Shown: positions 33,259 to 42,759 of the stretch, piece after piece | Numbering within the stretch: the first letter of the stretch is position 1 | How the letters are laid out: each line of letters opens with the position of its first letter | Origin: Actinomycetes bacterium | Lineage (GTDB): Bacteria; Actinomycetota; Acidimicrobiia; Acidimicrobiales; RAAP-2 | Direction: 5' to 3' | Length of the DNA: 64,000 bases | Assembly (NCBI GenBank): GCA_021827705.1 | Contig: JAKAUQ010000027.1 | Location: 1-64,000 of the forward strand | Translations under genes and position numbers: made by a program | The notes under the pieces: generated by a model | What the model saw: the letters and a program-made list of their open reading frames with translations, nothing else | Database searches by the model: none | Told to the model about the DNA's origin: nothing

Positions 33259-33420
33259 GTGGCCAGTCTGCTGGTTGAGACGCCCATCGCCAACCAGGGG
33301 CCGTGTTTCGCGGCCCACGCGGTGACGGGCTTCGCCATCGCCCGGATCTGGTACGCGCTGCTTGTCGGCCCGATCGCCCGGGTGGGCGAGAAGAACCTCG
33401 CGGTGTCCGCCGAGAACTGA
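33259..33420 (+). pseudogene. Remnant of a TetR C-terminal domain
   Basis: A 53-residue open stretch before the stop codon at 33418-33420 includes HAVTGFAIARIWYALLVGP followed by IARVGEKNLA. It resembles the C-terminus of the intact TetR gene just downstream (DAVSFTRLWYALFFGQVSLG followed by GEGHPLA), with shared R-x-WYAL and GE...LA. No N-terminal HTH is found in frame upstream. The likeliest reading is a decayed tandem copy or a former paralogue. Homology was judged by eye. Confidence 0.55.
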
Positions 33421-33512
33421 CGGCGCGCCCACGAGGTCCGGGCCGACGCGGTGGTGCGTCCAGACTGACCAAGGTCCCGGCCGACGCGCCCGGCGCCCCG
33501 TGACCTCGTGGC

Positions 33513-33518
33513 TAGCCT
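33513..33518 (+). promoter_or_regulatory. Candidate -10 hexamer, leaderless start of tetR
   Basis: TAGCCT ends 6 nt before GTG 33525. The same hexamer at the same spacing precedes add (48796-48801). Confidence 0.45.
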
Positions 33519-33524
33519 GCTGCG

Positions 33525-34130
33525 GTGACCCAGGACCGTATCCTCGAGGCCTCGGTGCGCGAGCTCGACGAGCACGGCGTGACCTCCTACCGCATCAAGC
33601 GCGTCGCCGAGCGCGCTCGCGTCTCGGTCTCCTTGCTCTACGCGTACTTCGAGGACCGCGAGTCCCTGGTCGCCGAGAGCGTGGTGGCTCGCTACCGGCG
33701 CGCGGTGGTGCCCGCGGCCGAGCACTTCGCGCGACCGCTGCGCGCGGTAGCCACCCGAGACGAGCTGCGCCGGGCGCTGTTCGAGCTGATCGACCGGTCC
33801 CAGCGACCCGAGCACGTCCTCGTCCACCGCGTGCGTCTCGAGAGCCTGGCCTTCGCCCAGCACAACGCCCGGGCGGCCGCCGGCATCGAGGCGGCCCAGC
33901 ACGAGGCGGGCACGATCCTGGTCGGCGCGGTCCAGCCGCTGGTCGACCACGGGCTGATCTCGCCGGGGATCGATGCCGTGAGCTTCACGCGTCTGTGGTA
34001 CGCACTGTTCTTCGGCCAGGTGTCCCTGGGCGGCGAGGGTCATCCCCTGGCCCAGACCCCCGTGGCCTGGAGCCGCTCCCTACGCGCCCTGGTCGACGTC
34101 GTGGCGCGACCGCAGATGGCGAGGGCCTAG
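33525..34130 (+). CDS. TetR family transcriptional regulator
   Basis: 201 residues. The N-terminal HTH (RILEASVRELDEHGVTSYRI, RVAERARVSVSLLYAYFEDR, ESLVAESVV) is typical. The C-terminal ligand domain is all-helical and ends SRSLRALVDVVARPQMARA. Such regulators are usually dimeric repressors released by small ligands. Its nearest plausible targets are its own promoter, the convergent membrane gene that overlaps its 3' end by 51 bases, and the orphan binding protein. GTG 33525 sits 6 bases after TAGCCT. A C-terminal-like remnant lies about 100 bases upstream on the same strand. Confidence 0.88.
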   Translation: MTQDRILEASVRELDEHGVTSYRIKRVAERARVSVSLLYAYFEDRESLVAESVVARYRRAVVPAAEHFARPLRAVATRDELRRALFELIDRSQRPEHVLVHRVRLESLAFAQHNARAAAGIEAAQHEAGTILVGAVQPLVDHGLISPGIDAVSFTRLWYALFFGQVSLGGEGHPLAQTPVAWSRSLRALVDVVARPQMARA

Positions 34131-34715
34131 CGGGACGACGACGTCGACCCACGCGTAGAGGCTGAGGGCGTAGCCGAGCGCGTAGACGGACTCGCCCACG
34201 AGCAGCATCGGGAAGTGCCAGTCGGGCAGCGAGGCCGCCGCGACGATCCCGCCCACCAGCTGGAACGAGAAGAGCGCCACGCGCGGGAGCGTCGCCCCGC
34301 GGCGCACCAGGGCGAGGGTGCTGGCCAGCTGGGCCAGGGCCACCACGACGCCGACGGTCATGTGGGACCAGTTGAGGAACTCCCCCTGGTTGTAGGGCGT
34401 GATCAGCAGGGCCAGCAGGCCCACGGCCACCACCCGCGCCCCGAGGAAGAGGATCGCCGGGCCGCCGTGGCGGGCGAACCACTGGCCCACGCGCCACAGG
34501 CCGACCGCCGCGGTGCCGTAGCCCACAACCACCAGCGCGATGGTGGGCCCGTACACCCCGTAGAAGGAGATGCCGTCGTTTTGGGCGGTGTAGGAGGCGT
34601 CGATCAGGACGCAGACGACCAGCGCGACGAAGAACACCCCCTGGGTCGCCAGCATCCAGCGGCGCACCTCACGCGTGGGCGCCACGGCGACCCGTCGGGA
34701 GGCGGGCCCGGTCAC
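34080..34715 (-). CDS. Uncharacterised multi-pass membrane protein
   Basis: 211 residues with about six hydrophobic segments, starting LATQGVFFVALVVCVLIDAS and including TIALVVVGYGTAAVGLW, FLGARVVAVGLLALLITPYN and LLVGESVYALGYALSLY. No family is recognised. The GTG start overlaps the ppa stop by 4 bases, so it is coupled to pyrophosphatase. Its 3' end overlaps the convergent tetR by 51 bases. A role in transport or sensing is possible but unsupported. Confidence 0.65.
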   Translation of the reverse strand: MTGPASRRVAVAPTREVRRWMLATQGVFFVALVVCVLIDASYTAQNDGISFYGVYGPTIALVVVGYGTAAVGLWRVGQWFARHGGPAILFLGARVVAVGLLALLITPYNQGEFLNWSHMTVGVVVALAQLASTLALVRRGATLPRVALFSFQLVGGIVAAASLPDWHFPMLLVGESVYALGYALSLYAWVDVVVPLGPRHLRSRHDVDQGA

Positions 34716-35197
34716 GCCCCCGCGAAGCGCTGGCGAGCGTTGGCGAGCTCGGCCAGGGCCTCGTCACGGCCGACCCACTGCTCCACCTTCATCCACTTGC
34801 CCTCGTCGAGGTCCTTGTAGACGGTGAAGAAGTGGCTGATGCGGTCCAGCACGTCGCGGGGCACGTCGCCCAGGTCGGTGGCTGCCTTCCAGCGCGGATC
34901 GTAGGTCGGGACCGCCAGGAGCTTCTCGTCGGGGCCGTGCTCGTCGGTCATGATGCACATGGCCAGGATCTTGACCTCGATCTGGCACCCCGGGAAGGTG
35001 GGGTACTCGGTGAGGACCAGGACGTCCAGCGGGTCGCCGTCGCCGCCCAGGGTGTCGGGGACGAAGCCGTACTCGGCGGGGTAGCCCATCGACACGATGA
35101 GATGGCGATCCAGGCTGATCGCGTGGGTCTCGTGGTTGTACTCGTACTTGTTCTGGCTCCCCCGGGGGATCTCGACGACGACCGTCACGCTGTCCAT
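34712..35197 (-). CDS. ppa: Inorganic pyrophosphatase (family I)
   Basis: 161 residues from ATG 35197, preceded by AAAAGGAG. It hydrolyses pyrophosphate to phosphate and drives biosynthetic reactions. Family I motifs are intact: VVVEIPRGSQNKYEYNHET, the metal-binding GFVPDTLGGDGDPLDVLVLT and DPRWKAATDLGDVP, then ISHFFTVYKDLDEGKWMKVE. The length matches the bacterial enzyme. An upstream in-frame extension exists but lacks family similarity. The next gene, a membrane protein, overlaps the stop by 4 bases. Confidence 0.95.
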   Translation of the reverse strand: MDSVTVVVEIPRGSQNKYEYNHETHAISLDRHLIVSMGYPAEYGFVPDTLGGDGDPLDVLVLTEYPTFPGCQIEVKILAMCIMTDEHGPDEKLLAVPTYDPRWKAATDLGDVPRDVLDRISHFFTVYKDLDEGKWMKVEQWVGRDEALAELANARQRFAGA

Positions 35198-35308
35198 GTC
35201 GCTCCTTTTGGCACTGCGGCCATCGTAGTCAGGGTCACCCAGTTCGAGGACCCCGCGCCGGGCTCCTAGACTCGAGGGGCCACGAGGCGAGGTGACAGGG
35301 AGGTCCCG

Positions 35309-36163
35309 ATGGATCGCGTCGGAGTCGTTGGGTGCGGGCTGATGGGCTCGGGGATCGCGGAGGTGGCCGCCCGGGCGGGCGCCGACGTCGTGGTGATCGA
35401 GCGCAACGCCGAGGCGCTCGCCGCCGGGGTCGCGCGCATCGAGAGGTCGCTCACGCGCGCCGTCGCGGCGGGCAAACTGCCCGAGGACGACGCCAACCGC
35501 GCCCGCGGCCACCTCAGCTTCTCGGAGGACTTCACGCGCCTGCACGACCGCGAGCTGGTCGTCGAGGCGGTCGCCGAGGACGAGGCCACCAAGCTGCAGG
35601 TGTTCCAGCGTCTCGACGCCGTGGTGACCGACCCGGGGGCGATCCTGGCGACCAACACGTCGTCGATCCCGATCATCAAGCTGGCCATGGCCACCAAGCG
35701 GCCCGAGCAGGTCATCGGCATGCACTTCTTCAACCCGGTGCCGGTGCTCAAGCTCGTCGAGGTCATCTCCTCACTGCTGACCAGCCCCGAGACCACGGCC
35801 CGCGTGCGCGAGTACGCGACGACGACGCTGGGCAAGAAGGTGATCAGCTCGCCCGACCGCGCGGGCTTCGTGGTCAACGCCCTGCTCATCCCCTACCTGC
35901 TCTCGGCCATCCGCATGCTGGAGTCGGGCTTCGCCAGCGCCGAGGACATCGACACGGGCATGGTCGTGGGCTGCGCCCACCCGATGGGTCCCCTGGCCCT
36001 CACCGACCTGATCGGCCTGGACACGACGCTGGCGGTCGCCGACTCCCTCTACGCGGAGTTCAAGGAGTCGCACCTGGCCCCGCCACCGCTGCTGTCGCGC
36101 ATGGTCCAGGCCGGGCTGCTCGGGCGCAAGTCGGGACAGGGCTTCTTCGCGTATCGCGCCTAG
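35309..36163 (+). CDS. 3-hydroxyacyl/3-hydroxybutyryl-CoA dehydrogenase
   Basis: 284 residues, single-enzyme form (no fused hydratase). The NAD-binding GVVGCGLMGSGIAEVAARAG is followed by the catalytic-site region ATNTSSIPIIKLA and GMHFFNPVPVLKLVEV (catalytic His), then AGFVVNALLIPYLLSAIRML and MGPLALTDLIGLD. It oxidises 3-hydroxyacyl-CoA with NAD(P), as in butyrate or fatty-acid metabolism. A GGGAGG lies about 6 bases before ATG 35309. purU follows directly with no gap, an odd partner. Substrate chain length cannot be read from the sequence. Confidence 0.92.
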   Translation: MDRVGVVGCGLMGSGIAEVAARAGADVVVIERNAEALAAGVARIERSLTRAVAAGKLPEDDANRARGHLSFSEDFTRLHDRELVVEAVAEDEATKLQVFQRLDAVVTDPGAILATNTSSIPIIKLAMATKRPEQVIGMHFFNPVPVLKLVEVISSLLTSPETTARVREYATTTLGKKVISSPDRAGFVVNALLIPYLLSAIRMLESGFASAEDIDTGMVVGCAHPMGPLALTDLIGLDTTLAVADSLYAEFKESHLAPPPLLSRMVQAGLLGRKSGQGFFAYRA

Positions 36164-37009
36164 ATGACCGACCTCGTCGTCACGCTGCAGTGCCCCGACC
36201 GGCCGGGCATCGTGCGGGCGCTCAGTGCGTCGATCTTCGCCATCGGCGGCAACATCCTGGAGAACGACCAGTTCACCGATCCCACGACCGCGCTGTTCTG
36301 CATGCGCACGCGCTTCGAGGCCGACGCGACGGTCGCCCAGATCGAGCAGCACCTGGCGCACGACCTGGCCGAGTTCGGCCCCACGCTGACCCTGCGCCCC
36401 GACGCCCAGCACCGCCGCGCCGTGGTCATGGTCTCCCAGTTCGACCACTGCCTGGTCGACCTGCTCTACCGGCGAGAGCGCGGCGACCTGCCCTTGGACA
36501 TCGTGGCCGTGGTCTCCAACCACGAGGTGTGCGCCGACGTGGCCGCGCACCACGGCGTGGCCTTCCACTACGTGCCCGTCAGCGCCGCGACCAAGACCGT
36601 CGCCGAGGACCAGGTGCGCGAGCTGATGGCGGCCAACGGGGCCGACCTAATCATCCTGGCGCGCTACATGCAGATCCTCAGCCCCGAGATGTGCGCGCAG
36701 TTCGCCGGCCGCATCATCAACATCCATCACTCCTTCCTGCCGGGATTCACCGGCGCGCGCCCCTACCATCGGGCCTACGACCGGGGGGTCAAGCTGATCG
36801 GCGCGACGGCCCACTTCGTGACCGCCGAGCTCGACGAGGGCCCCATCATCGACCAGGACGTCGAGCGCGTGACCCACGCGCGCCGCGTCGAGGACCTGAT
36901 CGCCCTGGGCCGCGACATCGAGCGCACCGTGCTGGCACGCGCCGTGCAGCTGGTGGCCGAGGATCGCGTGATGATCGTCGGCCGGCGCACGGTCGTGTTT
37001 CGCCAGTAG
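36164..37009 (+). CDS. purU: Formyltetrahydrofolate deformylase PurU
   Basis: 281 residues. An ACT domain (about 3-85; LQCPDRPGIVRALSASIFAI) is followed by a formyltransferase-type catalytic domain (about 90-281; IVAVVSNHEVCADVAAHHGV, DLIILARYMQILSPEMC, INIHHSFLPGFTGARPYH). The Asn-His-Asp catalytic set is present (last in ELDEGPIIDQD). It hydrolyses 10-formyl-THF to formate and THF, balancing one-carbon pools. ATG 36164 directly follows the upstream stop, so it is cotranscribed with the hydroxyacyl-CoA dehydrogenase. It is convergent with kynU, one base apart. Confidence 0.93.
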   Translation: MTDLVVTLQCPDRPGIVRALSASIFAIGGNILENDQFTDPTTALFCMRTRFEADATVAQIEQHLAHDLAEFGPTLTLRPDAQHRRAVVMVSQFDHCLVDLLYRRERGDLPLDIVAVVSNHEVCADVAAHHGVAFHYVPVSAATKTVAEDQVRELMAANGADLIILARYMQILSPEMCAQFAGRIINIHHSFLPGFTGARPYHRAYDRGVKLIGATAHFVTAELDEGPIIDQDVERVTHARRVEDLIALGRDIERTVLARAVQLVAEDRVMIVGRRTVVFRQ

Positions 37010-37010
37010 G

Positions 37011-38258
37011 TCAGGTCACCGCCTGGCGCGTGGCGTAGCGCGCGTCGAGGTGCTCGCCGGTCGCCAGGACCGCCGCCAGGTGCTCGACGGCGTCGACGAC
37101 GTCGACGAAGCGCACGTAGAGCGGGGCGAACCCGAAGCGCGCGATGTCGGGGGCGCGGAAGTCGCCCACGACGCCGCGAGCGATCAGCGCCTGGACGATC
37201 CCGTAGGCCGCGGGGTGGCGCCAGGACACCTGGCTGCCCCGGCGGGCGTGGTCGCGGGGCGTGACCAGGGACAGCGCACCGGGCAGGCGCTCCTCGACCA
37301 GGGTGATGAACAGGTCCGTGAGGGCCAGGCTCTTGGCGCGCAGAGCCGCCAGATCGACACCGTCGAAGGCGTCCAGGGCTCCGTCGAGGGCGGCCAGCGC
37401 CAGGATCGACGGCGTCGAGGTGACCAGCCCCCGGATGCCGGGCGCCGGCGTGAAGACCGGCTCGAAGTCGAAGGGTCGGGCGTGGCCCAGCCAGCCGGGC
37501 AGCGGGTTGACGACCTGCGCCACGAGCCGAGGGGCGACCCACAAGAACGCGGGCGATCCGGGGCCCCCGTTCAGGTACTTGTAGGTGCACCCGGCCGCGA
37601 AGTCGGCATCGGCGCCGGTGAGGTCCACCGGCACCGCGCCGGTCGAGTGGGCCAGGTCCCACAGCATCAGGGCGCCGGCCCGGTGGGCCTGGGCGGTCAG
37701 GGCGCCCAGGTCCAGCATCTCGCCGGTGCGAAAGTCCACGTGGGTCAGCATCACCAGGGCCACCGAGTCGTCGAGCGCGCCGAGCAGGTCGGCGCGGTCG
37801 AGGGCCCGCACCTGCACGGGGCGTCGCGCGCGGCGGGCCATCGCCTCGAGGATGTAGAGGTCGGTGTGGAAGTTGGCGGCATCGGTCAGCACGACGGAGC
37901 GCTCCGGTCGCAGCTCCAGGGCGGCGCCGATCGCCTTGGCCAGCACCATGGTCAAGGTGTCCACCGCCACGACCTCGCCGGGCCCGGCCCCGATGAGGGG
38001 GGCGATCCGGTCGCCGACGGCCAGCGGGAGGTCCATCCAGCCCGCCGCGTTCCAGCTGGTGACCAGGCCCCGGGCCCACTGGTCCGCCACGACCGCACCC
38101 ACCCGCGTCGCACTGGCCCGGACCAGGGGACCCAGCGAGTTGCCGTCGAGGTATATCAGCCCGGGGGGCAGGTCGAAGGCGTCGCGCCGAGAGGCCAGCG
38201 GATCGGCGGCATCGGCGGCATCGGCGGCCAGGGCGTCAGCACGTACGTATCGGGTCAT
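37011..38258 (-). CDS. kynU: Kynureninase
   Basis: 415 residues, a PLP enzyme that splits kynurenine to anthranilate and alanine. Motifs: GLIYLDGNSLGPLVRASATR near the start, FHTDLYILEAMARR, LVMLTHVDFRTGEMLDLGAL, LWDLAHSTGAVPVDLTGADA, the PLP lysine in GCTYKYLNGGPGSPAFLW and GWLGHARPFDFEPVF. No other kyn genes (dioxygenase, formamidase) are in the window. The N-terminus holds an Ala-Ala-Asp repeat coded by three perfect 9-base units. TAGCGT ends 5 bases before ATG 38258, so the message may be leaderless. Confidence 0.93.
   Translation of the reverse strand: MTRYVRADALAADAADAADPLASRRDAFDLPPGLIYLDGNSLGPLVRASATRVGAVVADQWARGLVTSWNAAGWMDLPLAVGDRIAPLIGAGPGEVVAVDTLTMVLAKAIGAALELRPERSVVLTDAANFHTDLYILEAMARRARRPVQVRALDRADLLGALDDSVALVMLTHVDFRTGEMLDLGALTAQAHRAGALMLWDLAHSTGAVPVDLTGADADFAAGCTYKYLNGGPGSPAFLWVAPRLVAQVVNPLPGWLGHARPFDFEPVFTPAPGIRGLVTSTPSILALAALDGALDAFDGVDLAALRAKSLALTDLFITLVEERLPGALSLVTPRDHARRGSQVSWRHPAAYGIVQALIARGVVGDFRAPDIARFGFAPLYVRFVDVVDAVEHLAAVLATGEHLDARYATRQAVT
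38202..38228. repeat. Three perfect 9-base tandem repeats in the kynU 5' end
   Basis: ATCGGCGGC occurs three times without interruption and codes for the Ala-Ala-Asp repeat near residue 15 of kynureninase. Copy number could vary without breaking the frame. Confidence 0.75.
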
Positions 38259-38274
38259 GGCGCACGCTAACGCG

Positions 38275-39950
38275 TCAGCCGCGGTGCACGGGCTTGTAGC
38301 GCAGGCGGTGGGGCTGGTCGGCCGCCGTGCCCAGGCGACGGTGCCGGTCGGCCTCGTAGTCCGAGAAGTTGCCCTCGAACCAGCGCACCTCGGCGTCGTC
38401 CTCGAAGGCCAGCACGTGGGTCGCGACGCGGTCGAGGAACCACCGGTCGTGGCTGATCACGACGGCACACCCGGGGAACGCCTCCAGGCCCTCCTCGAGC
38501 GCCCGCAGGGTGTCCACGTCCAGGTCGTTGGTCGGCTCGTCGAGCAGCAGCACGTTGCCCCCCGCCCGCAGCACCTGGGCCAGCTGGACCCGGTTGCGCT
38601 CCCCGCCCGAGAGCTGGCCGACGCGCTTTTGCTGGTCGCTGCCGGTGAACCCGAAGCTCGCGACGTAGGCGCGCGGCCAGCTCGCGCCCACCCACGACGA
38701 TCCGGTCCTGGCCCTCGCTGATCGCCTCGTAGACGGTGGCGTTCGCGACGAGGCCCGCGCGCGACTGGTCGACGTAGGCGAAGCGCACGGTCGGCCCCAC
38801 GCGGATGGTGCCCGCGTCGAGTGGCTCGTGACCCAAGATGAGCCTGAAGAGCGTCGACTTGCCCGCGCCGTTGGCGCCGATCACGCCGACGATGCCCCCC
38901 GGGGGCAGGAGGAAGGACAGGCCCTCGATGAGCACGCGGTCGGCGAAGGCCTTGGTGACCCCCTGGGCCTCCACCACCAGGTCGCCGAGGCGCGGGCCCG
39001 GGGGGATGGCGATCTCCAGGCGCTCGGGGAGGCGCTCGGCCGCCTCGGCCTGCGCGGCCAGGGTGGCGTAGGAGGTCAGGCGGGCCTGACCCTTGGCCTG
39101 GCGCGCCCGGGGGGACAGGCGGATCCAGGCCAGCTCGCGCGCCAGGGCGGCCTGGCGCGCCGCGGAGCGCCGCTCCTCGGCGGCCAGGCGCGCGGCCTTG
39201 TGCTCGAGCCACGCCGAGTAGTTGCCCTCGAAGGGGTACCCCGCCCCCCGGTCCAGCTCGAGGATCCACCCGGCCACGTGGTCCAGGAAGTAGCGGTCGT
39301 GGGTGACGGCCACGACCGTCCCGGGGTACTCCTGGAACGCCCGCTCGAGCCAGGCCACCGACTCGGCGTCCAGGTGGTTGGTGGGCTCGTCGAGCAAGAG
39401 CAGGTCCGGTCGGGCCAGCAGCAAGCGGCACAGGGCCACGCGGCGGCGCTCCCCACCCGACAGCGTCGTCACGTCAGCGTCGGGTGCGGGCAGGCGCAGC
39501 GCGTCCATGGCGATCGCCAAGGTGCGCTCCAGGTCCCAGGCCCCCAGCGCGTCGATGCGGTGCGCCACGGCGGCCTGCTCGGCCAGCAGGGCCTCGACGT
39601 CGGCGTCGGGCGCTCCGAAGGCGTTGCAGACCTCCTCGTAGCGCGCCAGCAGGTCACGCTGCTCGCCCACCCCGTCGGCCACGTTGCCCACGACGTCCTT
39701 GTCGGGATCGAGCACGGGCTCTTGGGGCAGGTAGCCCACCGAGAAGCCGGGGGTCACGCGCCTCGCCCCGGTAGCCGTCGTCGAGCCCGGCCATGATGCG
39801 CAGCAGGGTCGACTGGCCCGAGCCGTTGGACCCGATGACCCCGATCTTGGCGCCCGGATAGAAGGAGAGGCTGATGCCGCCCAGGACCTCGCGGTCGGGC
39901 GGGTAGAGGCGGCGCAGGTCGCGCACGGTGTAGATGAACTGGGCCGGCAC
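38275..39950 (-). pseudogene. ettA: EttA-type ABC-F translation factor, disrupted by two frameshifts
   Basis: The three frames together give an EttA-like protein with two ABC domains, but not as one reading frame. Frame 1 (39950 to about 39765) ends at GYRGEAR; frame 2 (about 39757-38700) starts VTPGFSVGYLPQEP; frame 3 (about 38690-38275) resumes [20 protein letters not shown]. Each break falls in a CG run, and adding one CG restores the expected reading ([20 protein letters not shown]). Walker A of the first ABC domain reads GSNGSGQSTLL, with Q in place of the catalytic Lys. ABC signatures (LSGGERRRVAL and [11 protein letters not shown]) and second Walker A ([11 protein letters not shown]) are intact. 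Intact EttA gates translation elongation in response to ADP/ATP. The two matching CG losses may be sequencing errors; the Lys to Gln change is separate. Confidence 0.8.
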
Positions 39951-40000
39951 CCCTCCAGTGTGACCCGCCAGGAGCCCGCGCAGCGCGCCCGCGGGCGGGC

Positions 40001-40006
40001 TAGTGT
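40001..40006 (+). promoter_or_regulatory. Candidate -10 hexamer upstream of the BMP operon
   Basis: TAGTGT lies about 70 bases before ATG 40076, giving a leader that includes the GGAGG ribosome site. No convincing -35 was found. Tentative. Confidence 0.25.
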
Positions 40007-40075
40007 CCTCGGTGCACGGCGCGCGCCCAGGCCAAGGGGGACTCGGGCGTGGGCGCCGGGCTGGGAGGAAACTTC

Positions 40076-41182
40076 ATGAGCAGGGGAGACAGTGGGCGCG
40101 TGCGCCTGGGCACATGGCTCGGGACCGCGTCACTGCTGGCGGGAACCTTGACGCTGGGTGCGGGCTCGGTGAGCGCGCAGGCCGCGGCCAAGCCGTTCAA
40201 GGCGTGCGTGGTGACCGACACCGGCGGCATCAACGACAAGTCCTTCAACGCGTCGGCCTATAAGGGCATGGAGGACGCCCACGCCCGGAACAAGAACATC
40301 GTGGTGTCGTACCTGTCGTCGCAGTCCTCGGCCGACTACGTGCCCAACATCAACAGCTTCGTCCACCAGGGCTGCGGGATCATCGTCACCGTGGGCTTCC
40401 TGATGGACACGGCCACCCAGCAGGCGGCCAACGCCCACCCGCACCAGAAGTTCGCCATCGTCGATGACGCACCCCAGCACCTGAAGTACCACAACGTCCT
40501 GGCGCTGCAGTACGAGACGGATCAGGCCGCGTTCCTGGGCGGCTACCTGGCCGCGGCCAGCACCCATACGGGCGTGGTGGGGACCTACGGCGGCATGGAG
40601 TTCCCGTCGGTCACCATGTACATGAACGGCTTCGTGGCCGGCGTGCGCTACTACGACAAGGTCAAGGGCGCGGCGGTCAAGGTCCTGGGATGGACGCCCG
40701 CCAAGGGCAGCTGCTCTTTGGCCAGCTGTGGCGGCACGGGCACGTTCGTGGGCAACTTCACGGACCAGACGGCCGGCAAGACCATCGCCGCCAACGACTT
40801 CGCCGCGGGTGCCGACATCGTCTTCCCGGTCGCCGGCTCGGTGGGCCTGGGGTCGGTCGTCGCGGCCCAGCAGGCCGGTCGGGGCCACTCGATCATGTGG
40901 GTGGACTCCAACGGCTGCGTCTCGGACGCGGCGGACTGCTCGTGGTTCATCGGCACGGTCGCCAAGGGCGTCGAGGCCTCGGTGCGTGACGCGGTCCTGG
41001 CGGCGGCGTCGGGCAAGTTCCACGGCGGCACCTACCTGGGCACGCTGAAGAACCAGGGGACGGCCCTGGAGTACGGCGGGATCCCGGTCCCCGCAGCCAT
41101 CAAGAAGGCGATCGCCGCGATCGCCAAGGGCATCGAGTCCGGCCGGATCTCGGTCAACCCGAACAACTACCCCGTCAAGTAG
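40076..41182 (+). CDS. BMP-family nucleoside-binding protein of an ABC importer
   Basis: 368 residues from ATG 40076, preceded by GGGAGGAAAC. A signal peptide ([17 protein letters not shown]) ends in a signal-peptidase I type site with no lipobox Cys, unusual for a binding protein of a monoderm bacterium. The mature part has BMP landmarks: [40 protein letters not shown] and [23 protein letters not shown] proteins of this group bind purine and pyrimidine nucleosides. The ATPase and two permeases follow, and nucleoside-catabolic genes follow them, which supports nucleoside uptake. A very strong hairpin separates it from the ATPase gene. Confidence 0.9.
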   Translation: MSRGDSGRVRLGTWLGTASLLAGTLTLGAGSVSAQAAAKPFKACVVTDTGGINDKSFNASAYKGMEDAHARNKNIVVSYLSSQSSADYVPNINSFVHQGCGIIVTVGFLMDTATQQAANAHPHQKFAIVDDAPQHLKYHNVLALQYETDQAAFLGGYLAAASTHTGVVGTYGGMEFPSVTMYMNGFVAGVRYYDKVKGAAVKVLGWTPAKGSCSLASCGGTGTFVGNFTDQTAGKTIAANDFAAGADIVFPVAGSVGLGSVVAAQQAGRGHSIMWVDSNGCVSDAADCSWFIGTVAKGVEASVRDAVLAAASGKFHGGTYLGTLKNQGTALEYGGIPVPAAIKKAIAAIAKGIESGRISVNPNNYPVK

Positions 41183-41187
41183 AGCCT

Positions 41188-41232
41188 CGAGGGGCCCGAG
41201 GCACGGTCGCCTTGACCGCCTCGGGCCCCTCG
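41188..41232 (+). terminator. 15-bp perfect inverted repeat between binding-protein and ATPase genes
   Basis: Arms 41188-41202 and 41218-41232 are perfect complements around a 15-base loop that can itself form a 4-bp stem (GGTC and GACC). There is no T-run after it. It lies 5 bases past the stop codon and 16 before ATG 41248. A partial terminator or mRNA-stabilising stem that raises binding-protein level is likely. Confidence 0.75.
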
Positions 41233-41247
41233 CTACGATACGGACCC

Positions 41248-42751
<1,504 letters not shown>

Positions 42752-42759
<8 letters not shown>

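Noticed and set aside
38202-38228. CRISPR-like or satellite repeat
   Set aside because: Only three 9-base units, inside the kynU coding sequence; it is a codon-level tandem repeat.
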